A stretch of 64,000 nucleotides of DNA, from the NCBI GenBank assembly GCA_050693935.1, contig JBOGWU010000269.1, positions 5,375-69,374 of the forward strand, read 5' to 3'. This DNA comes from WHSV01 sp050693935 (lineage in GTDB: Bacteria > Actinomycetota > CADDZG01 > WHSQ01). The position numbers and the translations under genes were made by a program. Within the stretch, counting starts at the first letter, position 1. Every line of letters begins with the position of its first letter. Under the pieces are notes generated by a model. The model was not told the origin of the DNA, did no database searches, and saw only the letters and a list, made by a program, of their open reading frames with translations. Below are positions 24,154 through 33,003 of the stretch, in pieces.

Positions 24154-24930
24154 CTACTGCTCGGCTTCGCTCTCGCGCGAGTGCCCGAAGCTGTGGATCC
24201 CACATTCGGTCTTGTCGAACCCCTCCCAGCGCCCGGCACGCTCGTCGCCGTTGTTCGACCCGGCCGGCTTGGTGCAGGGCCAGCAGCCTATCGACGAATA
24301 GCCGAGCTCCAATAGTGGGTGGGTGGGAATCTCGAATTCGGCTTGGTAGGCATCGACATCTTCGCGGGTCCAGCCCGCCAGTGGATGAATCTTGAGTATC
24401 TCTTCGCCGGAGGCCAGCATCTGAGCCTCGACGATCGGAGTCGATGCGCGCAGCGGAGATTGGTCGCGCCGGAGCCCCGATATCCACCCGTCGTAGTCCT
24501 TGAGGGCGCGCTGGAGAGGCTCGACCTTGTTGATGAAACAGCACTTGTCTGGGTCGCGCAGGAACAACTCCGGTCCGTGGCGTTGCTCTTGTTCCTCCAC
24601 AGTGCCGTGTTCGCCGTGAAGCTCGACGAGGTTGAGGTCCCACTGGTTGGTGATCCGTTCCTTGAACGCGAGCGTTTCGTCGAAGTGGAACCCGGTGTTC
24701 AAAAACAGCACCGGAAGTCCGGGCCTGATCGACTGGAGCAGGTGAAGAATGACGAGACCCGAGGACTGGAACGAGGTCGCAACCGCAAGCCGATCGATGC
24801 TCCCGGCTGCCCACCTCAGGATCTCGCGGGGATGAGCGCGCTCGAGCAGCTCGTAGCTGACGTCGGGGGACGCAAAGGCCGGGTGCAGCGGCTCGGACCG
24901 CTGCATGGAGGCGTTTCGTCCCACCGTCAC
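24154..24930 (-). CDS. cysH: Adenylylsulfate (APS) reductase
   Basis: A 258-residue cytosolic enzyme reducing APS (or PAPS) to sulfite with thioredoxin. The PP-loop fold has ATSFQSSGLV; the [4Fe-4S] cysteines are present as KCC and CWPC, and the C-terminal ECGIH supplies the catalytic Cys. The cluster cysteines indicate the APS-using type. The GTG start overlaps the TGA of the sulfite reductase gene (GTGA), so the two are translationally coupled. Confidence 0.92.
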   Translation of the reverse strand: MTVGRNASMQRSEPLHPAFASPDVSYELLERAHPREILRWAAGSIDRLAVATSFQSSGLVILHLLQSIRPGLPVLFLNTGFHFDETLAFKERITNQWDLNLVELHGEHGTVEEQEQRHGPELFLRDPDKCCFINKVEPLQRALKDYDGWISGLRRDQSPLRASTPIVEAQMLASGEEILKIHPLAGWTREDVDAYQAEFEIPTHPLLELGYSSIGCWPCTKPAGSNNGDERAGRWEGFDKTECGIHSFGHSRESEAEQ

Positions 24931-26729
24931 GAAGCCCGCGCCTCGGCGATGATTCCGGGCGCGGGCGGCAGCGCGACGAAGTTCGGCTTGGAACCGAACT
25001 CGCTTAGCTCCCTGTCGCTCAACCGGTTCACGAATGAGGCGAAGGTATCATCGGGCGCCCGCAGCTTCCGGTAACGGCGGACGACGGTTTCGACATAGGG
25101 ACCGAGTTCATTTCCGAGGACCTTGACGCCCCTTACCTTGCGCCCGAAGGAGCGTTCGGTGCCCAGATGACCGCCGAGATGTACGAGAAACGCCTCGACC
25201 TTTCGCTTGACGACGATGGGCCGCCCCGACTCGTCGGTCGCGTGAGCCCGCTCGGTTACCTGGCAGCCCATCAGGCCGATGTCCGCCGTCTGGTAACGCG
25301 CGCATGAATTGGGACAGCCGTTCACGTTGATGCGAACCTCCTCGTCGAACCCGGGGAGCCGCTCCTCCAGGAAGCGGTACAGCTCCGCGGCCCGGCCCTT
25401 GGTTTCGACGATGGCGAGCTTACAGAACTCGATCCCGGTACACGCCATGGTCCCACGGCGCCAGGCGCTCGCCTCGACGGGGAGGTTCAGGGTCTCGAGT
25501 TCCTCGAGAAGCTCGGCAACTCGATCCTCGGCCACGTCCAGAATGACCAGCTTCTGCTGGGTGGTGGTACGGATCCGGCCGCGCCCGTACCTAGCGGCGA
25601 GCCTGGCGACCGCCCGCAGTTGATGCCCGTCGATTCGCCCCGCCCGCGGAGCGAAGCCGACATAGTAGTTGCCGTCTCGTTGGGGCCAAACGCCCGCGTG
25701 CTCGCGGTGCGACGCCTTCGACGGCGCCGGCTCGGGGAGATCGTCCAGGGCGAAGCCGAGCTCTTCCTCGAGCACGGCCCTGAACGTCTCCGGGCCCCAA
25801 TCCTTGACCAGGAACTTGAGCCTCGCTCGGTTGCGCGCCCTCCGGTAGCCGTAGTCGCGAAACACCGCGGTAACGCCGAGCACCACAGGGACGACCTGTT
25901 CGATCGTAACGAAGGCCCCCAGTCGTTGAGCGAATATCGGGTTGGTCGAAAGGCCCCCGCCAACCCACAGATCGAATCCTCTGCGACCGTCCGGGTGAAC
26001 CGCTCCCACCAGTGAGAGGTCGTTTATCTCGGGCTGGCCGCATTGGTGGGAGCAGCCTGAAATCGAGATCTTGTACTTGCGGGGAAGGTTGGAGAACTCC
26101 TGATTGCCCGCCAGCTTTGCGTTTACCTCGTTGAGGACTAGGGACGCGTCCACGACCTCGGAGTCGTCGACGCCGGCCAGGGGGCAGCCGAGAATGTTGC
26201 GGGGGGTGTCGCCGCACGCCTCGGTTGTCGATAGCCCCACTCGCTCGAGCTCGGACCAGATCTCGGGCAGTTGTTCGATGCGGATCCAGTGAAGCTGGAT
26301 GTTCTGACGATCGGTCACGTCGGCCACGTCTCGCCCGAAGCGCTCCGACAGAGTTCCGATCATGTCGGTCTGCTCGGCGGTGAGCTGGCCCCCCGGAATA
26401 CGGATGCGCAACATGAAGTAGCCGTCGGCCTCGGGTCGCTGGGTGTAGAGCCCATGCCAGCGAAAGCGATTGCGCAGGTCGCTGGGCCAGATCGAGCCGA
26501 ATCCGTCCTTGGCGTAGACGTGTTCGATGCGGGTTCGAACGTTCAGCCCGTCGTCCTCACGTTTGGCCACCTCGGCGGGGTTGAGAGGCTCGCGGTACCC
26601 GAAGGCCCACTGGCCCTCGGAGCGAGCCGGGCGCGGCGGGCTCGGCCGGACCGCATAATCAGATCGGGGCGGGCTCGGCCGGACCTCAGGAAGCGGGGTA
26701 GCGGCCTTGCATCCGCAGGTATCACACAC
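24927..26729 (-). CDS. Ferredoxin-type assimilatory sulfite (or nitrite) reductase
   Basis: A 600-residue siroheme/[4Fe-4S] enzyme with duplicated domains. Motifs near the first half include SISGCSHQCGQPEI; the second half has TMACTGIEFCKLA and NVNGCPNSCARYQ, the cluster/siroheme cysteines. Coupling to cysH makes sulfite (six-electron reduction to sulfide) the likely substrate, like mycobacterial SirA/NirA, but the family includes nitrite reductases. The N terminus is unusual: MCDTCGCK followed by a duplicated VRPSPPR segment. Siroheme precursor comes from the CobA-HemD fusion at 36805. Confidence 0.88.
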   Translation of the reverse strand: MCDTCGCKAATPLPEVRPSPPRSDYAVRPSPPRPARSEGQWAFGYREPLNPAEVAKREDDGLNVRTRIEHVYAKDGFGSIWPSDLRNRFRWHGLYTQRPEADGYFMLRIRIPGGQLTAEQTDMIGTLSERFGRDVADVTDRQNIQLHWIRIEQLPEIWSELERVGLSTTEACGDTPRNILGCPLAGVDDSEVVDASLVLNEVNAKLAGNQEFSNLPRKYKISISGCSHQCGQPEINDLSLVGAVHPDGRRGFDLWVGGGLSTNPIFAQRLGAFVTIEQVVPVVLGVTAVFRDYGYRRARNRARLKFLVKDWGPETFRAVLEEELGFALDDLPEPAPSKASHREHAGVWPQRDGNYYVGFAPRAGRIDGHQLRAVARLAARYGRGRIRTTTQQKLVILDVAEDRVAELLEELETLNLPVEASAWRRGTMACTGIEFCKLAIVETKGRAAELYRFLEERLPGFDEEVRINVNGCPNSCARYQTADIGLMGCQVTERAHATDESGRPIVVKRKVEAFLVHLGGHLGTERSFGRKVRGVKVLGNELGPYVETVVRRYRKLRAPDDTFASFVNRLSDRELSEFGSKPNFVALPPAPGIIAEARAS

Positions 26730-26794
26730 TGGAACAGTCCTTGTCTCGTCGGTCTCTCTCGGGAGGGCGACGTTGCCCGCAGAATCAGTTTTCT

Positions 26795-26808
26795 ACTGTG
26801 CAAACAGT
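26795..26808 (-). promoter_or_regulatory. Inverted repeat upstream of the sulfite reductase operon
   Basis: ACTGT-GCAA-ACAGT is a perfect 5+5 palindrome 66 nt upstream of the sulfite reductase start, in an AT-richer patch. It could be an operator for the sulfur operon. The regulator is not identifiable here. Confidence 0.35.
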
Positions 26809-26879
26809 GTGAAGTCAAACGGGCAGGCAGAGGACGATTCGTGAGGGTGTGCTGCAGTCGCAGACGGGCGTGGAGCGGC

Positions 26880-27257
26880 TTAGGTGCGGTGGATCGCGCG
26901 GGTCAGCTCCGAGATGCGGCGCTCGAGCTGATTGAGTCCCTCGACCTTGCCGACGCACACCGCCACGCCGGCCTCGGCGGCGCGCAGCTCGAGGTCGTGG
27001 TCGAGGTAGGCGGTGTAGAGGATTATGGATTGATGAGGGCGGCGAGCCCTGATGCGTCTCGAGGCCTCGAGTCCGTCGATTCCGGGCATTTGGTAATCGA
27101 TGACCACCACGTCCGGGTCGCTCTGGTCGGCAACGAGGATCGCCTCGGCGCCCGAACCCCCCTGACCGACGACACTGAAGCCGTCGAGCTCGAGCATCTG
27201 GACCAGCATGGCGCGCACATGTGGCGTGTCGTCGACGACAACGACCTTAGCTGACAC
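26880..27257 (-). CDS. Single-domain response regulator (CheY-like receiver)
   Basis: A 125-residue receiver domain with no output domain. Acidic pocket VVDDT, phospho-acceptor Asp in VIDYQMPG, Thr in LYTAY and the conserved Lys in VGKVEG are all present, so it should be phosphorylatable. No histidine kinase lies nearby. It is followed 31 nt later on the same side by the isomerase gene running in the same direction. Confidence 0.9.
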   Translation of the reverse strand: MSAKVVVVDDTPHVRAMLVQMLELDGFSVVGQGGSGAEAILVADQSDPDVVVIDYQMPGIDGLEASRRIRARRPHQSIILYTAYLDHDLELRAAEAGVAVCVGKVEGLNQLERRISELTRAIHRT

Positions 27258-27288
27258 TCCGTCCTCCTCACCTAATGCAGAGGAGCGC

Positions 27289-28137
27289 TTAGGCCCGGGG
27301 AAGCCCCTTCGTTATCCGACGGCGACCCTTCAAGCGTTCTTCCACGTACACGCGATTGCGGGCCAGCATCTCGACGAGCTCTCGCGGCCGTTGCACGTAA
27401 CGGCTCACCGATAGCTCGAGCGAGATGGTTCCCGCGTACTTGCTTCGACGCAGCTCGGCTATGAACCTGCCCAGCGGAAGGATTCCACGACCAAGCTCGA
27501 GGTGCCCGTCTTTGCCGTCGCCGGCGTTGTCGCTGAGATGAACGTGAACCAGCCGGGGGGCCAGAGTCTCGTAGGAGACCAGGATGTCCTTGCGGGCTAC
27601 CGTCAGGTGGCTGGTATCGATCGCGACATGGGGGGCCGCCTCGACGAGCTCGGCCGGATCGAGCCACCGGTAGCCGCGCAGCTTTCGACCCGCGACCCAC
27701 TTCGGGTACATGGTTTCGACGGCCACCGCCACCCCGGTCTCCTCGAAGGCCCCGCGCGCGCTCTCTCCGATCCAGCCGGCGTAGGCCCGCTCCCATAGGA
27801 ACGGAGGATGGACCACCAGTGTCCCGGCGCCAACCGACTCGCACATCTCGATGCCTCGTTCGATCTTGCCGATGGGATCCATCCCCCAGACGCTCTTGGT
27901 GACCACGAGGAACGGCCCGTGGATGGAGGCGATCCTGAGGCCGCGCTCCTGGGCGAGCTTTAGCGGGAGTTCGGGCTCGTGGGTCTTGGTGTCGCGCGTC
28001 ACCATGAGCTCGATCTCGGTGAAACCGGCCTCGGCGATGGCGTCCATGGCGCGCTCCAGCTCGAACGCCCAGAAGGGGCCCGTCGAGCACTGCACGGGAG
28101 CGATGCCGGTGGCGGCCATGGGGCTCGATGTTCCCAC
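27289..28137 (-). CDS. Sugar phosphate isomerase/epimerase-fold (AP endonuclease 2-like) protein
   Basis: A 282-residue xylose-isomerase-like TIM barrel. Features include AEAGFTEIELMV, IASIHGPF, VVHPPF, the metal-ligand Glu in VAVETM, IDTSHLTVA and LVHVHLSDN. M. tuberculosis Rv0498, in the conserved neighbourhood, has the same fold. Substrate is unknown. ATG 28119 is an alternative start. Confidence 0.75.
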   Translation of the reverse strand: MGTSSPMAATGIAPVQCSTGPFWAFELERAMDAIAEAGFTEIELMVTRDTKTHEPELPLKLAQERGLRIASIHGPFLVVTKSVWGMDPIGKIERGIEMCESVGAGTLVVHPPFLWERAYAGWIGESARGAFEETGVAVAVETMYPKWVAGRKLRGYRWLDPAELVEAAPHVAIDTSHLTVARKDILVSYETLAPRLVHVHLSDNAGDGKDGHLELGRGILPLGRFIAELRRSKYAGTISLELSVSRYVQRPRELVEMLARNRVYVEERLKGRRRITKGLPRA

Positions 28138-28166
28138 GCCGGGGGCTCAAGTGGGCCACCAATGCA

Positions 28167-28202
28167 GAAGCGCCCCCGGAACCTTGGAACCGGAGGCGCT
28201 TC
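28167..28202 (-). terminator. Hairpin between P-type ATPase and isomerase genes
   Basis: GAAGCGCC (28167-28174) pairs with GGCGCTTC (28195-28202), and inner CCGG pairs with CCGG. It lies about 90 nt past the P-type ATPase stop and is a likely terminator for that gene; no strong U tract follows. Confidence 0.6.
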
Positions 28203-28290
28203 GCCTTACGGAGTCCTTGAGAGGTGGACCGGCTTGGGGCGGGCTGGGAGGCTCTAAGAAGCAGAGCGACGCCCTAAACCGGGTGCCGCC

Positions 28291-30750
28291 CTACAGACGT
28301 CCCCGAAACCTCGTCCGGACTCCCTTAAGACTTCGGAGCGATCCAGCCCCCTCTTGAGCACGGGCTGACTGATTTTTCGCCCTCGGGAGTCCATGGAGCA
28401 TGCCCGCAACGAGGAGCATTATCTCGAATGCCACGAAGACGCTCGCCAAGGTCAGGGCGAACAGAGTGAGCGGCGGAGAATCGAGCTCGAAGAACTCGGA
28501 GACGGGCGGAACCGTGAGCGCTAGCACAAGACAAATCGCCATGGAGCCGATGAGCGGCATGCGCCACGCATTCAGCGGCCGGGAGATGTGCCCGAGCACC
28601 AGTAACCCGTAGACGGTGAGCGCGATGGTTGCCGCGGTCCTGCTCTCGGCGAAGGAAACCTGGGCCATGTCGTGCGAAAAGAAGTAGGCGAGAAAGGTCG
28701 CTGCCGCGGCGAAGCTACCGGCGGGCACGGCGAAGCGCAGCACCCTGTTGACGAACCCCGAATGCGCGAGCTCGCGGTTAGGCGTCAGCGCAAGGAAGAA
28801 GCCGGGGATGCCGATCGTGAGGCTGCCGACGAGGGTCAGCTGGCGAGGCAGGAACGGAAACGTCAGTCCGACCAGACCCGTCGCCAGCGCCAGCAGCATC
28901 GAGTACACGGTCTTGGTGAGGAACAGGTTGGCGACGCGCTCCACGTTGTTGATGACCCGTCGCCCCTCCGCGACGACCTGCGGGAGGACTGCGAACGAGC
29001 CATCGAGAAGGACGAGCTTGGCTACGGCGCGCGATGCCGCCGCTCCCGACCCCATGGCGATGCCGATGTCCGCATCCTTTAGGGCGAGCACGTCGTTGAC
29101 GCCGTCGCCGGTCATAGCGACGACGTGATTCCGGTCCTGCAGCGCCCCAACCATGGCTCGTTTCTGCTGAGGGGTGACGCGACCAAAGACCGTATTCGCC
29201 GCGACGACATCGGCCAGTTCCGAGGGATCCTCGGGAAGATCACGACCATCGACCGCGCCGCCTGCACTGGGAACTCCGGCGCGCTCCGCAACCACCGCCA
29301 CGGTTCGAGGGTGGTCGCCGGAGATGATCTTCACGGCCACGCCCTGCTCGCCAAAGTAACGAAGGGTTTCGGGCGCGTCTTCGCGCACTCGGTCTGCGAG
29401 CAACACGAGAGCGCGAGGCTCGACTGCGGGCGGGGCCTCGGCGTCGAGTGGCTCCTCGGTCGTTCCCAGTAACAGCACGCGGCTCCCACGCGTGGCCTCG
29501 TACTCCGCGTCGCGCTGCACCGCCTCGACCTTCGACTGCGGTAGGCGCGACAGCAGCACGTCCGGAGCTCCCAGCACCCACGAGCCCCGGCCCTCGAAGG
29601 ACGCACCGCTCCACTTGCGCGCCGACGAGAACGGCACTGAGTCGTTCGCGACCCACCCACTCGGCGAATCGAAGGCCGCGCCGATCGCCGCGAGCGTCGC
29701 GTTGGGAACCTCCTCTGCCGCGACCAGTGCGCCCAGCGCCGCGGCCTCATCGCCCTCTTTATTGAGCGGACGAAGCTCGGTCACGACGAGGTCTCCGTAG
29801 GTGATGGTTCCGGTCTTGTCGAGGCACACCACGTCCACGCGAGCGAGCGTTTCGACCGCCGGCAGCTCTTGGACCAGCGTTCGCGTGCGAGCGAGGCGCA
29901 CAACTCCGAGCGCGAAGGCCACGCTGGTCAGCAGCACGAGCCCCTCGGGCACCATCGCAACGACACCTGCAACGGTGCTGCGCAGCGCCGCGGTTATGCC
30001 CGCGTGTGCCTTGAACTGGCTGTAGAGCAGCAGTAGCGCGGTGGGCAGCATCGCCCATCCCACGAGCTTGATGACCCGGTCGATGCCCGAGCGCAGTTCG
30101 GAGTGCGCCAGCGTGAAGCGACGAGCGTCTTCCGCCAGCTTGGTCGCGTAGGCCTCCACTCCTACCCGCGTCGCGCGATAGAGCGCACTTCCCGCGGCAA
30201 CGAAGCTGCCCGAGAGGACCTCGCTCCCGGCGATCTTGTCTACGGGATCGGACTCGCCCGTGAGCAGGGACTCGTCGATCTCGAGCCCGAGCGCCTCGAT
30301 CACGGTGCCGTCGACCGCAACCTGGTCGCCGGGTCGCAGCTGAAGCACGTCGTCGAGCACCACGGCAGCGACCTCGCGCTCGTCGATCTGACCGTCCCGC
30401 AGGATGCGGGCGCGCGGCGCGCTCAGCAGCGCGAGGTGATCGAGCGAGCGCTTGGCCCGGAGCTCCTGGACTATGCCGACCAGCGCGTTCGCCACCAGCA
30501 CCACTCCGAAGAGCGCGTCCTGGAGTGGTCCGACCACCAGGATCACGGCCAGCAAGCCACCCAGCAGCGCGTTGAACGGCGTAAGTAGATTGGCGCGGAG
30601 TATCTCCGCGACGGTGCGGGTGGGCGCGGCGGGAACGTCGTTGATGTCCCCGCGACGCACTCGTTCGGCGACCTCTTGCGCGGTCAGGCCGACGGTGGTC
30701 GGGAGGGGCGCCGGCGGAACCGGCGCGGGTTGCACCAGGGACACACTCAC
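28291..30750 (-). CDS. P-type cation-transporting ATPase (CtpE-like)
   Basis: A membrane pump of about 819 residues. It has the actuator motif LLTGES, the phosphorylation site CLDKTGTITYGD, a nucleotide domain, and the hinge TGDGVNDVLALKDADIGIAMGSG. Helix M4 carries MVPEGLVLLTS; the PEGL form occurs in Ca2+-type P2 pumps and in mycobacterial CtpE, a calcium importer. The GTGs at 30750 and 30744 are both possible starts. Longer upstream frames overlap the crp gene and are rejected. Crp lies 40 nt upstream on the same strand. Confidence 0.88.
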   Translation of the reverse strand: MSVSLVQPAPVPPAPLPTTVGLTAQEVAERVRRGDINDVPAAPTRTVAEILRANLLTPFNALLGGLLAVILVVGPLQDALFGVVLVANALVGIVQELRAKRSLDHLALLSAPRARILRDGQIDEREVAAVVLDDVLQLRPGDQVAVDGTVIEALGLEIDESLLTGESDPVDKIAGSEVLSGSFVAAGSALYRATRVGVEAYATKLAEDARRFTLAHSELRSGIDRVIKLVGWAMLPTALLLLYSQFKAHAGITAALRSTVAGVVAMVPEGLVLLTSVAFALGVVRLARTRTLVQELPAVETLARVDVVCLDKTGTITYGDLVVTELRPLNKEGDEAAALGALVAAEEVPNATLAAIGAAFDSPSGWVANDSVPFSSARKWSGASFEGRGSWVLGAPDVLLSRLPQSKVEAVQRDAEYEATRGSRVLLLGTTEEPLDAEAPPAVEPRALVLLADRVREDAPETLRYFGEQGVAVKIISGDHPRTVAVVAERAGVPSAGGAVDGRDLPEDPSELADVVAANTVFGRVTPQQKRAMVGALQDRNHVVAMTGDGVNDVLALKDADIGIAMGSGAAASRAVAKLVLLDGSFAVLPQVVAEGRRVINNVERVANLFLTKTVYSMLLALATGLVGLTFPFLPRQLTLVGSLTIGIPGFFLALTPNRELAHSGFVNRVLRFAVPAGSFAAAATFLAYFFSHDMAQVSFAESRTAATIALTVYGLLVLGHISRPLNAWRMPLIGSMAICLVLALTVPPVSEFFELDSPPLTLFALTLASVFVAFEIMLLVAGMLHGLPRAKNQSARAQEGAGSLRSLKGVRTRFRGRL

Positions 30751-30790
30751 ATGACAACCCGAGCGAAGGGCCGCCGCAAGGGAGTTGCCC

Positions 30791-31501
30791 CTATCGCCGC
30801 CGACCTCCTCGCCATGCCCGGTCCCGGCCCTCACAGCGGATGCGCTCGAGCGCGTCGGGACGCAGGATGCGGAGCTGCCGTCCCCGGTAGTCCAGCACTC
30901 CCGCCTCCTTGAACGACTTGAGCGCCCGGTTTGCGCTTTCGCGACACATTCCGGCGAGGCGACCGAGGTCGGCTTGTGCGAGCGGGACGTCCAATTCGAC
31001 GGCCCCGTTGCGCACCCGGCCGATGAGATCGGCGAGATCGAGGAGCCGACCGGCAAGCCTGGCGGGGACCTGGCTGCTGGTTCGCTCGAGAGCGGTGTCC
31101 GTGATCCAGCGAACACGTTGCGCCAGGGATCGGGCCAGCTCGAGGCACGCGCCGGGATTGGTCTCAAGGATCGATACGAACAGATCGGAGTCGAAACCGA
31201 GGGCTGTGGTTCTCATCGCGGCGACCGCATCGAGCGGCTGCGGGTTGCCGTCGAGTGCAGCCACATCTCCGATGATGTCGCCGGGCAACCCCAGGCACAG
31301 GATGGTCTCGCGGCCCTCGGTGTCCTGTGCGGCCATCTTGATGACGCCGGAGCAGACGAGATGGGCCCTGCGACCCCGGTCTCCGGCGAGATACAGGCGC
31401 TCACCGGCCACCAGCCGCCGGTGCACGGCGCGATCCATCAGCCGGGCGCGATCCCGGGGACGCAGCGAGTCGAGGATCGGGGATGAGAACGGTTGCGACA
31501 T
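30791..31501 (-). CDS. Crp/Fnr-family transcriptional regulator
   Basis: A 236-residue regulator with an N-terminal cyclic-nucleotide-binding-like domain (LVAGERLYLAGDRGRRAHLVCSG, LCLGLPGDIIGDVAAL) and a C-terminal winged helix whose recognition helix is CRESANRALKSF. No FNR-type N-terminal cysteine cluster exists, so oxygen sensing through Fe-S is unlikely. ATG 31501 follows GGAGGTG with 5-nt spacing. It precedes the P-type ATPase gene and may control it. Confidence 0.88.
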   Translation of the reverse strand: MSQPFSSPILDSLRPRDRARLMDRAVHRRLVAGERLYLAGDRGRRAHLVCSGVIKMAAQDTEGRETILCLGLPGDIIGDVAALDGNPQPLDAVAAMRTTALGFDSDLFVSILETNPGACLELARSLAQRVRWITDTALERTSSQVPARLAGRLLDLADLIGRVRNGAVELDVPLAQADLGRLAGMCRESANRALKSFKEAGVLDYRGRQLRILRPDALERIRCEGRDRAWRGGRRR

Positions 31502-31573
31502 GAACACACCTCCATGCGTAGGGGCTTGGCGAACCCAGGAGCCCGATCGGATCGGCATTTAGAGGCGCGGAAA

Positions 31574-31598
31574 GGGGCAGGCCGGTCTGGCCTGCCCC
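31574..31598. terminator. Strong hairpin in the divergent crp/gntR intergenic region
   Basis: GGGGCAGGCC (31574-31583) and GGCCTGCCCC (31589-31598) form a perfect 10-bp stem with a 5-nt loop. On the minus strand it is followed by TTTCC. It lies 73 nt upstream of crp and about 90 nt upstream of the GntR gene, which diverge. It could be an attenuator in one leader, or an operator. Confidence 0.5.
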
Positions 31599-31665
31599 TC
31601 CTCGACGGTCAGACTAGGCGATCCACCGAAAATGTCCAGACCCAAATCCGAAGGGCGCGTCTGCG

Positions 31666-31679
31666 CACTGCATACAGTG
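31666..31679 (+). promoter_or_regulatory. Putative GntR operator
   Basis: CACTG-CATA-CAGTG is a perfect 5+5 inverted repeat 5 nt before GTG 31685 (11 nt before ATG 31691) of the GntR-family gene, the position expected for autorepression. Confidence 0.4.
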
Positions 31680-31690
31680 TTCGGGTGGCC

Positions 31691-32344
31691 ATGCAGCTCA
31701 TAACGCGCGGTTCGCTGCGCGACGAGATAGTCGATCGCCTGCGATCCCTGGTGGTCACGGGCGAGCTGGCTCCGGGGGCCCGGATAAACGAGTCGATCCT
31801 TGCCGGTGAGCTCGGCGTCAGCCGCACCCCCCTGCGCGAAGCATTGTTGCTCCTCGTTGGCGACGGGCTGGTGGTGTGCGAGCCCGCGCGCGGCTTCGTG
31901 GCCTCGCCACTGACGGTCGCTCAGGCTCGAGAGGTCTTTCCTATCCTCGCCGCTCTCGAGGTTCTTGCCCTGCGGAGCGGCGGCGGGGTTGCGCTCCACA
32001 AGCTCGACCGCCTGCGCGGTCTCCACTCCGAATACCAGGCGGCACCGAACTCGACCGAGGCCCGTTGGGTCGACGAGCAGTGGCACGCACTGCTTACGTC
32101 GGGCTGCAGCAACGACACTCTGCAGGAGCAGTTGGGTCGCTGGCGTTTGGTCGAACGGCGCTATTTCCTGGCGACGTCCGAGCTCGCGGGGAGCTCGCCC
32201 CATCCGTCGCTGGTGTTCCAGCACGAGGCCGTGATGGCGGCCGTCGACACCGGCGACCTAGACGAGGCCTGTGCCGCGCTCGAGCGTCATTGGGTCTCCG
32301 CGACGCGGCCCCTGCTCAGCGCTCTGGCCCGCTCCATCGCCTGA
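31691..32344 (+). CDS. GntR-family transcriptional regulator (FCD-type)
   Basis: A 217-residue regulator. The N-terminal winged helix (about 1-75) shows SLRDEIVDRLRSLVVTGELAPGARINESILAGELGVSRTPLREAL, the FadR-subfamily pattern. The C-terminal helical FCD domain (about 85-210) binds small carboxylic acids in relatives. GTG 31685 is an alternative start. Its effector and targets are unknown. Confidence 0.88.
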   Translation: MQLITRGSLRDEIVDRLRSLVVTGELAPGARINESILAGELGVSRTPLREALLLLVGDGLVVCEPARGFVASPLTVAQAREVFPILAALEVLALRSGGGVALHKLDRLRGLHSEYQAAPNSTEARWVDEQWHALLTSGCSNDTLQEQLGRWRLVERRYFLATSELAGSSPHPSLVFQHEAVMAAVDTGDLDEACAALERHWVSATRPLLSALARSIA

Positions 32345-32436
32345 TAGCGGGGCGCCCAGTCGGGGCGAAATGGCCTCCGGCCAAGGGAGGAATGGGGATT
32401 CATTTTCTTGCGGCTCGGCCACGCGAAGATTGATTC

Positions 32437-33000
32437 ATGAACGCCGCTGCACCCCCCACCCCTACGCGCACCAAACGCAACTGGGCGCGGGCCGGGCTGA
32501 TCGTCGGCCCCGCAGTTGCGGTCATTGCGCTTCTCGTGTGGGCGACCTTCTCCAAGGGCTCCGCTCCTCAGCCGGGGGATGCGGCCCCCTCGTTCACCGC
32601 CGAGCGCCTGGATGGGTCGGGTTCGCTCGGGCTCGACGATTTCGAGGGCACGCCGGTACTGATCAACTTCTGGGCATCGTGGTGCGTGCCGTGCGAGGAA
32701 GAGGCGCCGGTGCTCGACACCATGGCCGAGCAGTTCGAAGGGGAGGTCGCGTTTCTCGGAGTCAACATCAAAGATGCGCCGAGCGACGCCCAGGCGTTCG
32801 AGCAGCGCTTCGACGTTGGCTACCCGAGCGTGCGCGACACCGGCCGCACCATCGAAGACGACTACGGACTCACCGGACAACCTGAGACATTCTTGATCTC
32901 GGCCGACGGCACCATCGTCGAGCACATCCCGGGAGCCGTCACCGACCCCGTCTACCTGCAGGGCCTCCTCGACGACCTAGTGAACGAATCGAGCTCATGA
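32437..33000 (+). CDS. TlpA/ResA/CcmG-type thiol-disulfide oxidoreductase
   Basis: A 187-residue protein with an N-terminal anchor (about residues 18-38) and a periplasm-facing thioredoxin fold carrying NFWASWCVPC and a GQPETFLI cis-Pro segment. It reduces apocytochrome c cysteines in relatives. The CcdA gene begins 3 nt after its stop, so electrons should come from CcdA. In M. tuberculosis Rv0526-Rv0527 is the same pair. Confidence 0.9.
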   Translation: MNAAAPPTPTRTKRNWARAGLIVGPAVAVIALLVWATFSKGSAPQPGDAAPSFTAERLDGSGSLGLDDFEGTPVLINFWASWCVPCEEEAPVLDTMAEQFEGEVAFLGVNIKDAPSDAQAFEQRFDVGYPSVRDTGRTIEDDYGLTGQPETFLISADGTIVEHIPGAVTDPVYLQGLLDDLVNESSS

Positions 33001-33003
33001 CCC

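Noticed and set aside
30751..31167. An N-terminal extension of the P-type ATPase frame
   Set aside because: It lies over the crp coding region and has no similarity to P-type ATPase N termini; a GTG start at 30750 or 30744 is more sensible.
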